DNA from: Scilla litardierei
Taxonomy: Eukaryota; Streptophyta; Magnoliopsida; Asparagales; Asparagaceae
DNA length: 64,000 nucleotides
Assembly (NCBI GenBank): GCA_030789695.1
Contig: CM061133.1
Span: forward strand, 93,905,248 to 93,969,247
Direction: 5' to 3'
Position numbers and translations under genes: made by a program. The notes below the pieces were generated by a model. It saw nothing but the letters and a program-made list of their open reading frames with translations, had not been told where the DNA came from and did not search any database. Numbering within the stretch: position 1 is the stretch's first letter; every line of letters begins with the position of its first letter. Of this stretch, positions 1 to 10,873 are shown piece after piece.

Positions 1-196
1 ACCACGTTGGGAAGACCGGCGACCACTCATGGCCTCCTGGTGGGATGACTCCCTGATTCTTAACATTGCTTGTACAGAGGAAACGACCTAAATGGACACA
101 AGCAAGAAAGAAGAAGACTCACCTAGCGGAGGTAGCCAAAGTGGATGCGAAGTTTCTCAAATGTGAAGAAGCACTTGGCATTTGGTGTCTGTCACA
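1..196. other. Flank of solo LTR, small coding-like remnant
   Basis: Left flank of the LTR that starts at 197. Positions 147-189 are repeated with two mismatches at 2227-2269, just beyond the other side of the LTR. One frame of the repeat reads AKFLKCEEALG(I/V)WC on both sides, which looks like a fragment of a coding sequence I do not recognise. Nothing else is identifiable. Confidence 0.4.
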
Positions 197-424
197 TGTA
201 GGGATCGTCTAACCCTTGCAGTACTAACAACACACACTAGAGGGGGGTGAATAGTGTAATGACAATAAAATTGTCCAAATAAAATTTAACTTGCAAATGC
301 GGAATTATAAATGCAAGAGGAATTAAATGGCACAATCAATCCAAACGCAAACACAAAGTTTTACCCTGGTTCACCAAACTTGGTTACATCCAGCCACACC
401 AATATTCACTATATTCCCACACAG

Positions 425-710
425 AGAAGTGAATACAAATCTCACAAGGAGATACCCCCACAAAGAGGATTTATGCCCTACACAAGGACCCAATCAATCC
501 TACACAAGGATCAAGACTCCCACACAGAGAATCGCTAACTCCCACTCAAAGAATTAGGGTTAGCCCTACACTAGGACACTCGAACTCCCACAAAGAGAGT
601 TAATTCCCACAAAGAGAATTCCTTAGTCCCACAAAGAGACAACCTCTCACAAAGAGAGAAACTCCCACAAAGAGAGTATCCTAATCCGACAAAGAGAAAT
701 AGGAAAACAA
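425..710. repeat. Minisatellite with CCCACAAAGAGA core
   Basis: Imperfect tandem and interspersed copies of a 14-20 bp unit with core CCCACAAAGAGA, at least ten copies, lying in the presumed R/U5 part of the minus-strand LTR. ORFs here are repeat artefacts. Confidence 0.75.
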
Positions 711-1084
711 ATTACACCCTGTAAAGTAAATACTCTTACCTATGCTTTGAGATGCTTACTCATGAATGAATGCAAGGCATGGAAGAGGATCTCCAAGTGT
801 TGGAATATGCTTGAGAGCACTTGGATGATTTCCCTTAAGCTGGACTTCAATGCATGAAGGAAGATGAATGCTCAATAGAGGGAAATGAGAGAGCTTGAGA
901 GAGGCTTAAAGATCTCTTGAGATTTTCAATAGAATCAAGAGTAATCAAGAATCAATCAAGAAGTTTAATCATAGGCATCACACTCATATATATATGAATC
1001 CTATATCAAGCCCAACACCCCAAAGAAACAGCTAAATAATCCAATCTGCAATGGCTAGAAACTGGGTGAAAACGACAGGAACAG

Positions 1085-1615
1085 TCGACTAATGATCATA
1101 AGACAGTCGACTGATCAACGGCTAGAAAATATCTAACGGCTATAATCTGAGCCAGGACAGTCGACTGACGAAGTCAATACAGTCGACTGACAAACATGAC
1201 AGGTGTCTGTTAATCCTTCAGCAGACGACTGCTGCAGGGGATGGATCAAAACAGAGAGCTGCACTCTTTCTCCAATTCTTCGCACATGCGACTGATGTTA
1301 ATAATACAGTCGACTGTCAAATAGTCAGGCGATTGTACATTCTTCATCAGTCGACTACTGTAAAGTATGGAGAGAAGACAGAGAGATGCAGAGATTGCAC
1401 TTACGCTAGATAGGCGACTGTTGGCCAATATCTAGGTGACTGTAAATATACAGGCGACTGGAAACCGATCGACAGACGACTGTGCGTAAAGCTCAAGTTT
1501 GAGTCAATTGAAATGTTGACTTGAGCAGTGCATATCAGGCGACTGTAGAAGGATCTACAGGTGACTGGAATCACCCAGTTGGCTGTGTTTCCCGCAACAG
1601 GTGACTGACGGAAAG
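1085..1615. repeat. Cluster of CAGTCGACTG-type palindromic motifs in LTR U3
   Basis: About fifteen copies of CAGTCGACTG or one-base variants (CAGGCGACTG, CAGACGACTG, CAGGTGACTG) sit in roughly 530 bp, centred on the palindrome GTCGAC. They lie upstream of the LTR's TATA-like box on the minus strand. Such U3 motif clusters can act as enhancers in plant LTR retrotransposons; that role here is inferred. Confidence 0.7.
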
Positions 1616-2021
1616 AGTGAACCTATTGGGTTGGATTCTATGATAATCCTAAGGTTCACTAAGATGGTTAAATGCTTGTGCATGAATGAGCAAACCATCT
1701 AGCAAGTCATTACATCAACCCTAGACTCAAAAGAGAGAGAAAGCAATAAAGTAAATTACATGGATTACAATGCTTTCTAAAGAGTATAAGTCTTCAATCT
1801 TGATGCCTTGATAGCTCTCCATCATCTCCAAGCTTTGGCACTCCTTGAGTCCAAACTTTGGCCCTTCTTCACATGATGTCCATCCTTACACCAAGTGATT
1901 AGTCTCCAAGAAAGATATCCTTGAAATAAACTGAGAGACTAAGACATGAGATTCATTAGCAACAACATAATGTTGTGATCATCATCAAAATAAGATTGGT
2001 ATGAAACACCAATACTCAACA

Positions 2022-2485
2022 TCACGCCATGCTTCCCATTATACTTGGAAGCGAGGACGGGAACGAGTCCGCATGGACCGAAGCAGTGAAGCTCAAACCC
2101 AATAAGCGTCTGTGAATAAAACCATACACAAAAACTTGCATGCATTTCAGAAACAACAAAATAACTATGAATTTAATGCCAACATCCAGAAAGAAATTAC
2201 AGAAAAGGAACATGGCCTCAGCGGAGGCGAAGTTTCTCAAATGTGAAGAAGCGCTTGGCGTTTGGTGTCGCTCTCCATACTTATGCTAATGAACCTATCC
2301 CCTAGCCAAGCTTCGCCGTTCAGATGGAGATACATGTCAACATCGGGTGTCAATGATGTTCCGAACATCACCTCGATGCAACAATTGAAGCAAAGGACCA
2401 AAGATTTTGGCAGTTTAAATCAAATGTTTCCGCTTCGACTGCCGTGCCCATTTAACGAGATCTCACATCACTCAATCTTAATCAA
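2022..2485. other. Unassigned sequence between two LTRs
   Basis: Right flank of the solo LTR, including the second copy of the 43-bp repeat (2227-2269). The frame MASAEAKFLKCEEALGVWC begins at 2215. I see no complete gene. Confidence 0.4.
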
Positions 2486-3262
2486 TGTTATGCTTGAGTT
2501 TATGTAATATGGGCCATTTTTGATACATGTGACCGACCCATGAAGCGGAGAGTAATACACTTCTGAGAAAGAAGGGCCCAATTGAGGCACTGGGCCTGGG
2601 CCCAATAACCCTTGGGTCCACCAAGAGTAAGGAGTTAATCACCCAGTCAAGGCGCTAGCGTACCCGGCCATTGAGCCCTCGCTAAGGTCAATGGAATGGT
2701 TAATAATGGAGGAATAAATGAGTTTCCGTTATCTAAATTCCCGGAGGGGATCTCGCCACCCTGAATGGCCCTTACGTGCTAACAAAGGAGATCGTCGCCT
2801 ATAAATAGAGAAGACGACAACTATAAAAGTGTTCAGATTCCAGAGATACTAAGTACTAGTTAGTCAGATAACTCATACTCTTTACTTCCACTTATATTTC
2901 TTCCTATTTCACTCGGAGTGACAGCTCCACGGACGATCTCCCTTTAGGTCGATCCTGTTGTCCTGAGTATTTTTAAGTTCCATACTAACTTAAGCACAGA
3001 GGGGATTTGGGTCGGAACCCAGATCCGACCACCCTTAGGTTTGTCTGTGTTGCAGGCAGTTCGACAAGTGACACAACAAGTAACTCGGATAGCTCAAAGC
3101 ACCACAGAGTTGGGTCAAGCCTCACCTTTGTGGCTCGGACTCGACCTTCCTGACTCGGGTTTCCATCGTCGTGGGTCTCAATCATCAGCTGAAGGAGGTC
3201 CACGTCCCCAAGGACGTCCACGTTAGCTCCACCTTACTGTTGGTCGGCACAAAGGTTGCATC
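2486..3262 (+). mobile_element. Tat-type (Ty3/gypsy) LTR or solo LTR
   Basis: Promoter-like architecture of a Ty3/gypsy Tat LTR: TATA box CCTATAAATAGAG at 2799-2810, then a leader and, near 2989, ACTTAAGCACAGAGGGGATT. The same block recurs as ACTTAGGCATCGGAGGGG in both LTRs of the gag-only element (near 6308 and 11385) and on the minus strand near 4975. Body sequence around the block also parallels those LTRs, such as the following GGAACCCAGATCCG. Ends are approximate because I could not find a convincing target duplication. No PBS or gag follows. Confidence 0.6.
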
Positions 3263-4430
3263 AGATCATGCCACCCGTCAACAAGTATAAATGGGGTTTT
3301 GTACATGACAATCTAAATTATAGTTGATCAGGTTAAAATTGTAGTGAGACCATACCTCAGTTCAAATTTAGTTGTTTGTCACATAGTTTCACATTGGCCA
3401 AAACCAAGCATGTTTTGTTTTCAACCATGCATTTTGGTTGTAACTTTTGCCATGACAGCCTTGTTTGCATTCCCATGTGAGCAGAAATGTGCAACATTAT
3501 ATTTCAGAAAATCCAACCTCTAGAATATAAACATTTTCTTGCTCTCTTGAAAGCTATTTGTGGATATCCATAAATCAATATCTAAATAGTCACTTTTGCC
3601 TGCACACGTACTCTGTTATTATGGTACTCTTTTTATTACTATTTTACTCAAAAAAATAAAAAAAAGCTAGGGACAATGGGTCAAACCAAAGCCCCATTTA
3701 AGATCACTTGGGTATTCTTGAAGAAGCCCATTTTAGATTTGGACAGGCCCGATAACCGTTGGTCTATACTGGGCACCTATTTTGCCCGGCCCGGCATGGG
3801 CGTCCATTTTAGCAGTTCAACGGTAGGCAACCGCTCGAGTCTGTCCACGTCCTAGCCCTGTTCATGTCCGTATGAAGCAAAACAGTATTGCACACGGAGA
3901 CCGCTCCCCATTTGCTTGCAGGTCAAGCCACCAATATCAACCACAAACGATTCCGAATAAGGCTCATCCTTTCCTAATCAAACTGAAGTTGAAAGGGAAG
4001 AACACTATGTTTCCAAGGACTTAGCTTCTGACCACCGTCTTCAATGTATCTGTACTCAGTTAATTCCACAGGCTCAAGTTTTGCAAGAAAACTAGGACAC
4101 GTTATCTAATTGTCTCTATTCTCTCACTCTATTGCACACGTTAAGATACCTAATTGTCTCTATCCTCGCTCTAGCTCTTCTGCATGTGTTCACGTTCTTC
4201 TATACAGTCATTGCTACGGACAAAGAGGGTCTTTACATGGGGTCTAATGATGCTATATTCTGACGAATTCTAAGTGCTTTGTGGGCTTTGTGGTTTCTTT
4301 TGAACGGACAAAGAGGGTGGACTTGGTCAGAAATAGGTTGTTGGGTTACATCTGAAAATTTGGAACACGCGTACATACCGTTTTACTCTGTGCACGGCCG
4401 CTTTAATTTTTTGAAAAATAACGAAATAGT
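3263..4430. other. No identifiable gene
   Basis: AT-rich sequence with an A-rich tract at 3648-3666, possibly the tail of a retroposed sequence. No ORF or domain is recognisable. Confidence 0.4.
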
Positions 4431-4645
4431 GAAAACCCCCTAAATACCCACGCTTATTTTTTCTGGTGTGCGTAGAGTAATTAATGATGCACATACCGAA
4501 ATTACTCACCGTGCACAACATGTAAACATTTTGCACGTTGTACGCACTGAGTAAAAATTGACGAACAGACGAAAATTACTCATTGCACGCATCAGACAAA
4601 ATGTTTGCATGTTGTGCCCATTGAGCAAAATTTTGGTCTGTGTAA
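4430..4645. repeat. Palindromic array, GCGCACAACG family (cluster 1)
   Basis: First occurrence of the motif family seen through the window: AATTACTCACCGTGCACAAC followed about 20 bp later by its approximate reverse complement GTTGTACGCACTGAGTAA, then a second, more degenerate pair. Each pair can fold into a hairpin. Confidence 0.7.
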
Positions 4646-4719
4646 TAGTTAGAAATGTAAAAGCAGACGAACTAAATTAAGATCATTCGGTAGATTTCAT
4701 GCAATCAAATTGAAGTTGT

Positions 4720-5445
4720 TGAAAGTTACCGGTCAACAATAAGTGCACTGACTTGACCCCTTGAGCTAACCAGTGTCTTCGTCAGCCGAGGTGATCAGGC
4801 TCTTCTGTTGGGCAGCTCGGGTCTGCGAGGTGGCGGTCGAGCTACTAGGAAGATGTCCGATCTAGCTCAGAGGAGCTCCGAGCTCGTTGAGGGTCACCTG
4901 CAGAGCTATCTGCGCAACAAGAAAACGTCAGGAGGGTTGGATTTGGGTCCGTCTCAAATCCCATCTGATGCTTAAGTTAGTAGGGAACTTAATGAAGGCT
5001 CGGAGGTAACGAGATCGATCTAGCGAGAGATCGTCTATGAGGCTGGCCGACTGAGTCAAGTAGGAAGAAATATATGATGGATAGTAAAGGGCAAGTGTTG
5101 TCAGAGTACCTAGCAATTAGTAGCTCTGTCTTTCCATTTGTTCTTCCAAGGTTTGGTCCTTTTATAGGAGCTGTATCCCTTCAGTCTTATCGTGGGATAA
5201 CAGATTCCTTCCAATCGTGGCATGTGCATCCCTACATCTCGGGCGTAGTGCACGAGTGACAACTATGTCTTTATTGGGCACATTTCCCCACTTTTCCTTA
5301 GGGATGTGGGGGCTTGGTGGGCGTGATTCGAACTGTCTTTGACCGAGTAAACGGCCTAGTATTTGCATAAGATTGGTCAGCTAGATGGGCCTAATAGGCA
5401 GCTCTATCTTCCTTGGTGGGCCTAGCCCGAGTGGATGTTCATGCA
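4720..5445 (-). mobile_element. Tat-type LTR remnant, minus strand
   Basis: On the minus strand a TATA box (CTCCTATAAAAGGACC, near 5155-5172) is followed by a leader and by ACTTAAGCATCAGATGGGAT near 4955-4975, the conserved Tat LTR block also present at 2989, 6308 and 11385. Boundaries are approximate. No internal domain is attached. Confidence 0.55.
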
Positions 5446-5545
5446 CACACACACACACATGCATATATATATATATATATATGTGTGTGTATATATATGC
5501 ATATATACATATATATGTATATATATGTGTGTGTGCGTGTGTAAA
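5445..5545. repeat. Compound CA/AT/GT microsatellite
   Basis: (CA)n, then (AT)n and (GT)n runs. The ORFs here (CVCVCV or THTHIYIYI) are translation artefacts. Confidence 0.95.
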
Positions 5546-5798
5546 TATATAGGAAAAAGGGATCTAGGGTGCCTCCTGAGATAATATCTAAGGATGCACC
5601 CGTATTTTCTGATGGAAATTGAATTCCACCCCCAAGTGATTTTGATGATGAGCACACCAAATGAAGCTTAGTGTACTAACTACACTACGACTAAATGTGC
5701 AGGTTGTGTGATAAATGAAAAGCATTATACATACTCCAGAGAAGCACAATCTACGCTCAATAGACAAGGACGAACGTTGCTAGATCGATGATGAAGCC

Positions 5799-6762
5799 TG
5801 TTACGCCAATTTGACCGAGACCCAAAAGACACGAGCCCAGGAGCCCGACTACTGGTCGAGAGCCCATCTGCATGCTCAAGCCCATTCAACAAAGTCCCTA
5901 TAAGGGGTCTTCTCGAATGTCAATCCGACCCGGCCCCGATAACCCGCCGGTCACTCGCCCACTCCTGCGAAAACCGCTCCCCCAGACGCGCGGCCACTAA
6001 ATTGTGGTAATGGGGAGGTGCTGGCATGGCGAAGAGAGCGGCGGCGAGGGGGCAGATTGATGAAGCACGATCGAGGGCGGGCGTGGGACGTGGGCCAGAG
6101 GATGTCACGCTGGGAGCTCTACAAAAGGGGTGGGAGGACGACGAAGAACAGGACCGCATCTGAGGTATCAAAAACCTAAGGTACTCCATCAACGACCTAG
6201 CTTCCCCATCCTATCTCCTTCCTCCCCCGCTCGCGCCGTGAGACGCCGTTCCGATCTCCTCACGAGTCGAACCGTCTCCGCCGGGCCTCCTCTTTCAGAT
6301 CTCTATCTGACTTAGGCATCGGAGGGGATTTGGCCGGAACCTAGGTCCGGCCCCCTGACGAGCGTTCTCGTCTACGTAGGTGGACAGCTGATCAACGGGC
6401 CGAGGCTCCCCCTCGCCCCTCTCCAACCTCACAGTCAACTGGACGAGTGAGGCTAACCCTCACCATCCGTCAGGCGAGGCCGAGCGCATCCTACCGAGGC
6501 CGAGCGTCTCGACCAGGGCCGAGGCTTCCCCTCGCCATTCACCGAACACGCATCTAGCTGGGCGACTGAGGCTACCCCTCGTCGTCCTACCTCCGAGGCC
6601 GTGCTCGTCTGTCCGAGGCCGAGCGTCTCAACCAGGGCCGAGGCTTCCCCTCGCCCCATCTGCACCGATTCGAAGCCCCCGAGGGACCCAAGCGGGCCCC
6701 TTGACCACGTTGACCGGGTTCTCTACGGTCAACGCTTTGTAGTGAGAAAACACTCTGAAACA
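5799..6762 (+). repeat. 5' LTR of gag-only element
   Basis: Begins TGTTACGCC and ends CTCTGAAACA. A TATA-like TACAAAAGG lies near 6120. The conserved Tat block ACTTAGGCATCGGAGGGG is near 6310. The 3' half carries repeated CCGAGGCTTCCCCTCGCC-like units. Confidence 0.95.
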
Positions 6763-6764
6763 TC

Positions 6765-6782
6765 TGGCGCCGTTGCCGGGGA
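6765..6782 (+). promoter_or_regulatory. Primer-binding site, tRNA-Asp type
   Basis: TGGCGCCGTTGCCGGGGA lies two bases after the LTR end and is complementary to the 3' end expected for plant tRNA-Asp(GTC), the primer type known for Athila and some Tat elements. A one-mismatch version is at 63088 in the Athila-type element. Confidence 0.85.
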
Positions 6783-6819
6783 CGAAAACCGTCCCACGAA
6801 GAAGCAAACCACACCAACA

Positions 6820-8455
6820 ATGGCACGAGCCAACAATGGAAGGAAGCGCATGCCCCCCATCCCGGAGGAGGGGAATGGCACATCAAACGGCAACCCCGAG
6901 GACACGCCCGTCAACGGCCACCCCGCCCTCTCAACCGAAGAGACCGGCGGCTCAGAACTGGCCACGCAGGGACAGCTCCGCGCCCTGGCTCAGGAGACCA
7001 ACGCGAGCCTCCAGACGTTGGTCGCGACGGTACAACAGCTCGTCGGCCCTGCGCCGTCCAACGGAGGCACGTTGGACGACAGCCATCGATGGGCGGGGGG
7101 GTCCCCCGCACTTGCGGTCCGCCGTGGTCGACGACCACGGGACCCAGAAGCCGAACACAGAGCGTCGGTTCACGCTGTCCGGCTCCCGTCAGGCGAGGTC
7201 ACGCGCCTCCTCCCCTTATCGTGAAAGGGGCCGAAGAGAAACCGAAGGGACGGAGGGCGAATCGATGACGGCATCATCTCGTCGGTCACGGTCGTCCCGC
7301 CACAGGAGAAGCGAACGACACCACTCAAGAGACCGATCGCGGCGGAGTAGGAGCTCCCGCAGGAGGAGTCGGGAGCGCCGGGTCAGCCCGACCCCCAGCG
7401 TGGCGAGGGCCGTGGAGCCAGCCCCGCTGGCGCCTGTGCTTCCTCCACCCCCGAACGAGCCAGAGGCAGGCGACTACCGCATCCCTGGGGGCATCCACGA
7501 AGACCGGTGCCCCTTATCACAGAGAATAACCGACGCACGGGTCCCCTCTCAATTCAGGATCCCGGTGCTGGGAAAGTACGACGGGATAGGGGACCCGGGA
7601 CATCACGTGATGGACTACGAGAGGGACATGTCCTTCCAGGGAGCTGACGATGACTTACTTTGCCAGGGCTTCTATTCTACTCTCAGGGCAGCGGCGAGGA
7701 CCTGGTACCACAGCCTGCCCGGCCGCTCCATCGACAGCTTCGAGGAGCTCACCCAGTTATTCTGCAAACAGTTCATGGCGGAGAGGCAGATCAAGCCTGG
7801 TGCTGAACACCTGTTCAACATAGTGCAAGGCCCAGCCGAGCCGCTCCGACAGTTCATGCGCCGCTTCAATGCGGAAAGGCTGAACGTGAACAGCCCTCCT
7901 GACTTGGTGGTCCAGACGGCCCTTAAGAAAGGGCTTCGCCACAGAGGCCTCAAGAAGTCCCTGCACAACGATCCCCCGAAGGACCTCCCCGGGATCATGG
8001 CGAGGGCCGAACGCTTCATGTTGACCGAGGAGGCCTTGGCCGAAGATGCAGGAAAAGCCACTCGAGGGACCAAGCGCGGCGACGGCGGACGAGGCAGCCC
8101 CGAAGGGTACCGGACCGAGAAGAGGCCGAGGAACCGACAGCGGGGAGAAAGCGCGAGGGACACCACCCTAGACGTCGTCCTCGCCCAAGTACAGAAGGAA
8201 GAGCGAGCTGATCGCCCCCCACCGAAGGCTAAAAGAGGTGGGAAGAACAGGGAGAAGTACTGCAAGTACCATAAGGATGATGGCCATGACACTGAAGACT
8301 ACTGGCATTTGAAGAAGGACATTGAGAAGCTGATGAGCCGGGGGCACGCCAGGAACCAGGCCGACGAGCCGGCCCACGGAGAAGGGACCTCCACGCAGCC
8401 AGACAAGGGGAAGAAGATCAACACCGTCCAAGGTCCCCTCCGCATCATAGAGTGA
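6820..8455 (+). CDS. gag: Gag of Tat-type retrotransposon, with one frameshift
   Basis: Capsid/nucleocapsid protein of a Ty3/gypsy Tat element. The likely start is the ATG at 6820 (MARANNGRKR), just after the PBS. That frame runs to a run of seven Gs at 7095-7101, where the reading frame shifts by one; the rest of gag continues to the stop at 8455. A TTG start inside the PBS (6773) gives a longer single frame, but its first hundred residues are Arg/Pro-rich out-of-frame sequence. The N-terminal third is polar and Arg/Ser-rich. The middle is a typical Retrotrans_gag domain (motifs FCKQFMAERQ and LRQFMRRFNAERL). The C-terminal region has a zinc-knuckle-like motif, YCKYHKDDGHDTEDYWHLK, whose usual last Cys is Tyr. 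One extra G explains the break; a sequencing error or a programmed shift is possible. Confidence 0.88.
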
Positions 8456-8687
8456 GCGGGCGATGTCTCTCCCCCCGGTTGCAGCCTAGTAAGAGGGAGT
8501 TATCTAGGCTTACATCCCTCTGTCTAGCTTCATTTCCTTTTTTTCCCTTTTTCTCCAAATGTACCGGTCCGACAAGACTCTTGAGAGTACAAATGCATTC
8601 CCTTTTTGTCTTTTCTTAAATCTCCGACGGAGTTGACATGTCACCAATAGCGCAAAAGGATGGAGACCGCCGCCTCGCTGGAGGAGG
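8456..8687. other. Spacer downstream of gag
   Basis: T-rich non-coding sequence between the gag stop and the tandem repeats. No pol coding is present. Confidence 0.6.
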
Positions 8688-9115
8688 AAGAGGAGCTTGG
8701 CCCTCGCCGACCGACTCCAGCACTCATAAGTCTGGGGCAGTTCCCCTAGCAGGCACGGATGCCGACCGGTCCTAAGCCGAGGAGCTTTGCCCTCGCTGAC
8801 CGACCCCTGCACTCATAAGTCTGGGGGCAATCCCCCCAGACAGCGCGAACGCCGACCGGTCCTAAGCCGAGGAGCTTTGCCCTCGCAGACCGACTCCTGC
8901 GCTCATAAGTCTGGGGCAGTTCCCTCAGCAGGCACACCGACCGGTCCTAAGCCGAGGAGCTTTGCCCTCGCCGACCGATTCCTACGCTCATAAGTCTGAG
9001 GGCAGTTCCCCCAGCAGGCACGGACGCCGACCGGACCTAAGCCGAGGAGTTTTACCCTTGCCGACCGACTCCAGCGCCCATAAGTTTGGGGGCAATTCCC
9101 CCAGCCGACGTGAAC
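8688..9115. repeat. Tandem repeat of about 90 bp, five units, inside the element
   Basis: Units begin GCCGACCGGTCCTAAGCCGA at 8761, 8851, about 8936 and 9026 (spacing 90, 85, 90), with a partial unit upstream. Each contains CTCATAAGTCTGGGG. Internal tandem arrays downstream of coding sequence are known in Tat elements. Confidence 0.9.
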
Positions 9116-9510
9116 GCCATCCAATCCTAGACCAAGAACGAGGCGGCAACGCAAAATACACGAGAAGTCCGAGTAAGTCAATTTCGTTTATAATAGTTAA
9201 CCAGAGTACAAAAATGTGTCTTATTTACAGGGAATCAAGGCGAAGGAAACACTCTACAAATGATCCACTCGCGAGGAGTGACAGAGTTCTTCACCTACAA
9301 AAGCTAGATCGACACCGACAGAGCAAAATTGGTTGACAAAAGACTCAAAGTAGTTAGCCCAAGCTAGCAGCCATGCAACCAGCAATTATTGGCCTCGGAG
9401 CCGATAACGAAGCCGAAGGAGATAGCGGGGGCCAGGGATCCATTTCAAGTAGACTGGCCCAAAGCGAAGCGGATGCTTAAAAATTTTAGGATAAGGCCGG
9501 GAGGGACGGC

Positions 9511-10277
9511 TTAGGGAGCCCGAGCTCGGGAGGACACATCCTCGGGCACTTCGCCCTGCTCGGAGCGAGGGGGATCGACAGGCGGTGGGGCTTGCCGAAC
9601 ACGCTCTGCACATTCCCGGAAGGAAGACTGGACGACTTCGACGATCCGAGGGGCGATGAGGTCTTCATACTTACCGAAGGCCTCCCTGAGAACCTCGAAG
9701 ATCCTCTTCCCCAGTGTCTCGACGACGCCCTTCTCCACCTCTTCGGCAAGCCGCATCACCTGGCGCCGATCCGACAGTTCCCTCTGAAGCTCCTCCCTCT
9801 CCAGGCGGAACGACTCCGCCGCTTCCTCAGCCGACTGCAGGGCGTCCTCCAACTTTCCCCGGAGATCACCCACTCGTCCCTCCAGCTCGGTCACGCGAAG
9901 CTGGAGATGCCGGGACTCCATCTGGGCCTTCACCATCGCTACCTCCGCCGCCCCGGCTCGCTCTTGGGCCCTCATGGAGGACTCCTCCAGCTTCCTCAAG
10001 TGGACGACTCGCCGCTGCAACTCCACGGCGAGCGTGGAACCCTGGGAGACGGGACATGAGCTAAGAGGAGAGTGAAGGAAAAGAAAGGACTGCAAGATGG
10101 CCAAACCTGTTGAAGGGCCCAAACCAAAGAATCAGACACCTTGTCGGCGGGAATCTTTTCGAGGGTGCTGCGGTCCCGGGGAAAGACGGAGCTCTCGGCC
10201 ACCTGCTGGGACAGGGCCCGGTCGACGAACACCGAACTCCCGGGGGCGACATCGAGGGAAGCCATATGGCCCGCCAA
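9511..10277 (-). CDS. Antisense spliced coiled-coil gene inside the gag-only element
   Basis: Runs opposite to gag and the LTRs. Exon 1 is 10277 to 10107 (start MAGHMASLDV, end SDSLVWALQQ). A phase-0 GT-AG intron of 65 bp lies at 10106-10042, and exon 2 is 10041 to the stop at 9511, starting GSTLAVELQRRVVHLRKLEE. The product would be about 233 residues. Exon 2 is a long Glu/Arg/Leu-rich coiled coil followed by a Pro-rich acidic tail. Antisense ORFs near the 3' LTR are established for Tat-lineage elements such as Retand; the function is unknown. Two other loci in the window (20120 and 27555) have the same layout of exon ending in LQ or YQ, short intron and coiled-coil exon. The splice sites are read by eye. 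Confidence 0.65.
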
Positions 10278-10861
10278 AAGAGCTCCGATTCCTGGAGACG
10301 GAAGCGGGGATGCGGCGACGGGAGACTCCGAGTTATAAAAAGCCTAGAGCAATGGGAAGAGCAAGAAAGGAGAGGAGATCAACACAGCTGGGGATCTTAT
10401 ATATCGGACACAGGGACGAATTCGAAGCGCCTGACAATAACGCGTGGCAGGACTCGAAGAACCGGCGGCATTTCGAAATCGGCGCCAGGGGAAGTCCAAT
10501 CGATCTGTCTCATCATGACCTACATTTATGACCACGCCTCGATTGAAGCGCCACTCGGAATCCCAGGAGGCATAACGGTTGATCCGAGCAAGCCAAGGAT
10601 GATCGACCCCACCAAGGGCGGCTCACGAACCCCTCAGCTTCTCAACTGAAGACAACCCCACGAATGGTGGGGATAGGCTTGCAGCCACACGTGGCAGCAT
10701 CAGAAGAACGACGGCGCTTCGGAGCCCGCGCTTTAAAAATATCGAGCGGGCCAACTCATGATGACGACTAATAAATGAGTCGGCATCGACTGGCGAGCTT
10801 GTCAAAATCGGCAGAAGTCACATCGGCCGAGCCGAACCGGCCGAGGCCGATCAACCCGACC
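10278..10861. other. Non-coding interior before polypurine tract
   Basis: GC-rich sequence upstream of the antisense gene's start; it should hold that gene's promoter. A GAGTTATAAAAAGC sequence near 10327 is TATA-like but on the plus strand. No convincing ORF. Confidence 0.4.
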
Positions 10862-10873
10862 GATGGGGGCAAT
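10862..10873 (+). promoter_or_regulatory. Polypurine tract
   Basis: GATGGGGGCAAT immediately precedes the 3' LTR, as required for plus-strand priming. Confidence 0.85.

Larger units (their letters stand above)
197..2021 (-). mobile_element. Solo LTR, Copia-type (SIRE-like design), minus strand
   Basis: Read on the minus strand this begins TGTTGAGTATTGG at 2021 and ends CCCTACA at 197, so it has TG...CA ends. Flanks are TCACA (192-196) and TCACG (2022-2026), a 5-bp target duplication with one difference. About 30 bp from its start it has ATTTTGATGATGATCACA, matching the start region of the LTR at 5610 and typical of SIRE/Maximus Copia LTRs. The order on the minus strand is a U3 with many CAGTCGACTG-type motifs (1085-1615), a TATA-like CATATATATATGAG near 985-1000, then a transcribed leader with a CACAAAGAGA minisatellite. 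No internal domain is attached, hence solo LTR. Family assignment is by structure only. Confidence 0.7.

Noticed and set aside
5422..5660. 73-77 codon ORFs with THTHIYIYI repeats
   Set aside because: Translation of a CA/AT microsatellite.
6773..6819. TTG start of the gag frame at 6773
   Set aside because: It lies inside the primer-binding site and the following hundred residues are Arg/Pro-rich out-of-frame sequence; the ATG at 6820 in the neighbouring frame gives a normal gag N-terminus.
9592..10649. Plus-strand ORFs of 116-179 codons in the gag-only element
   Set aside because: Shadows of the antisense coiled-coil gene and of GC-rich non-coding sequence.
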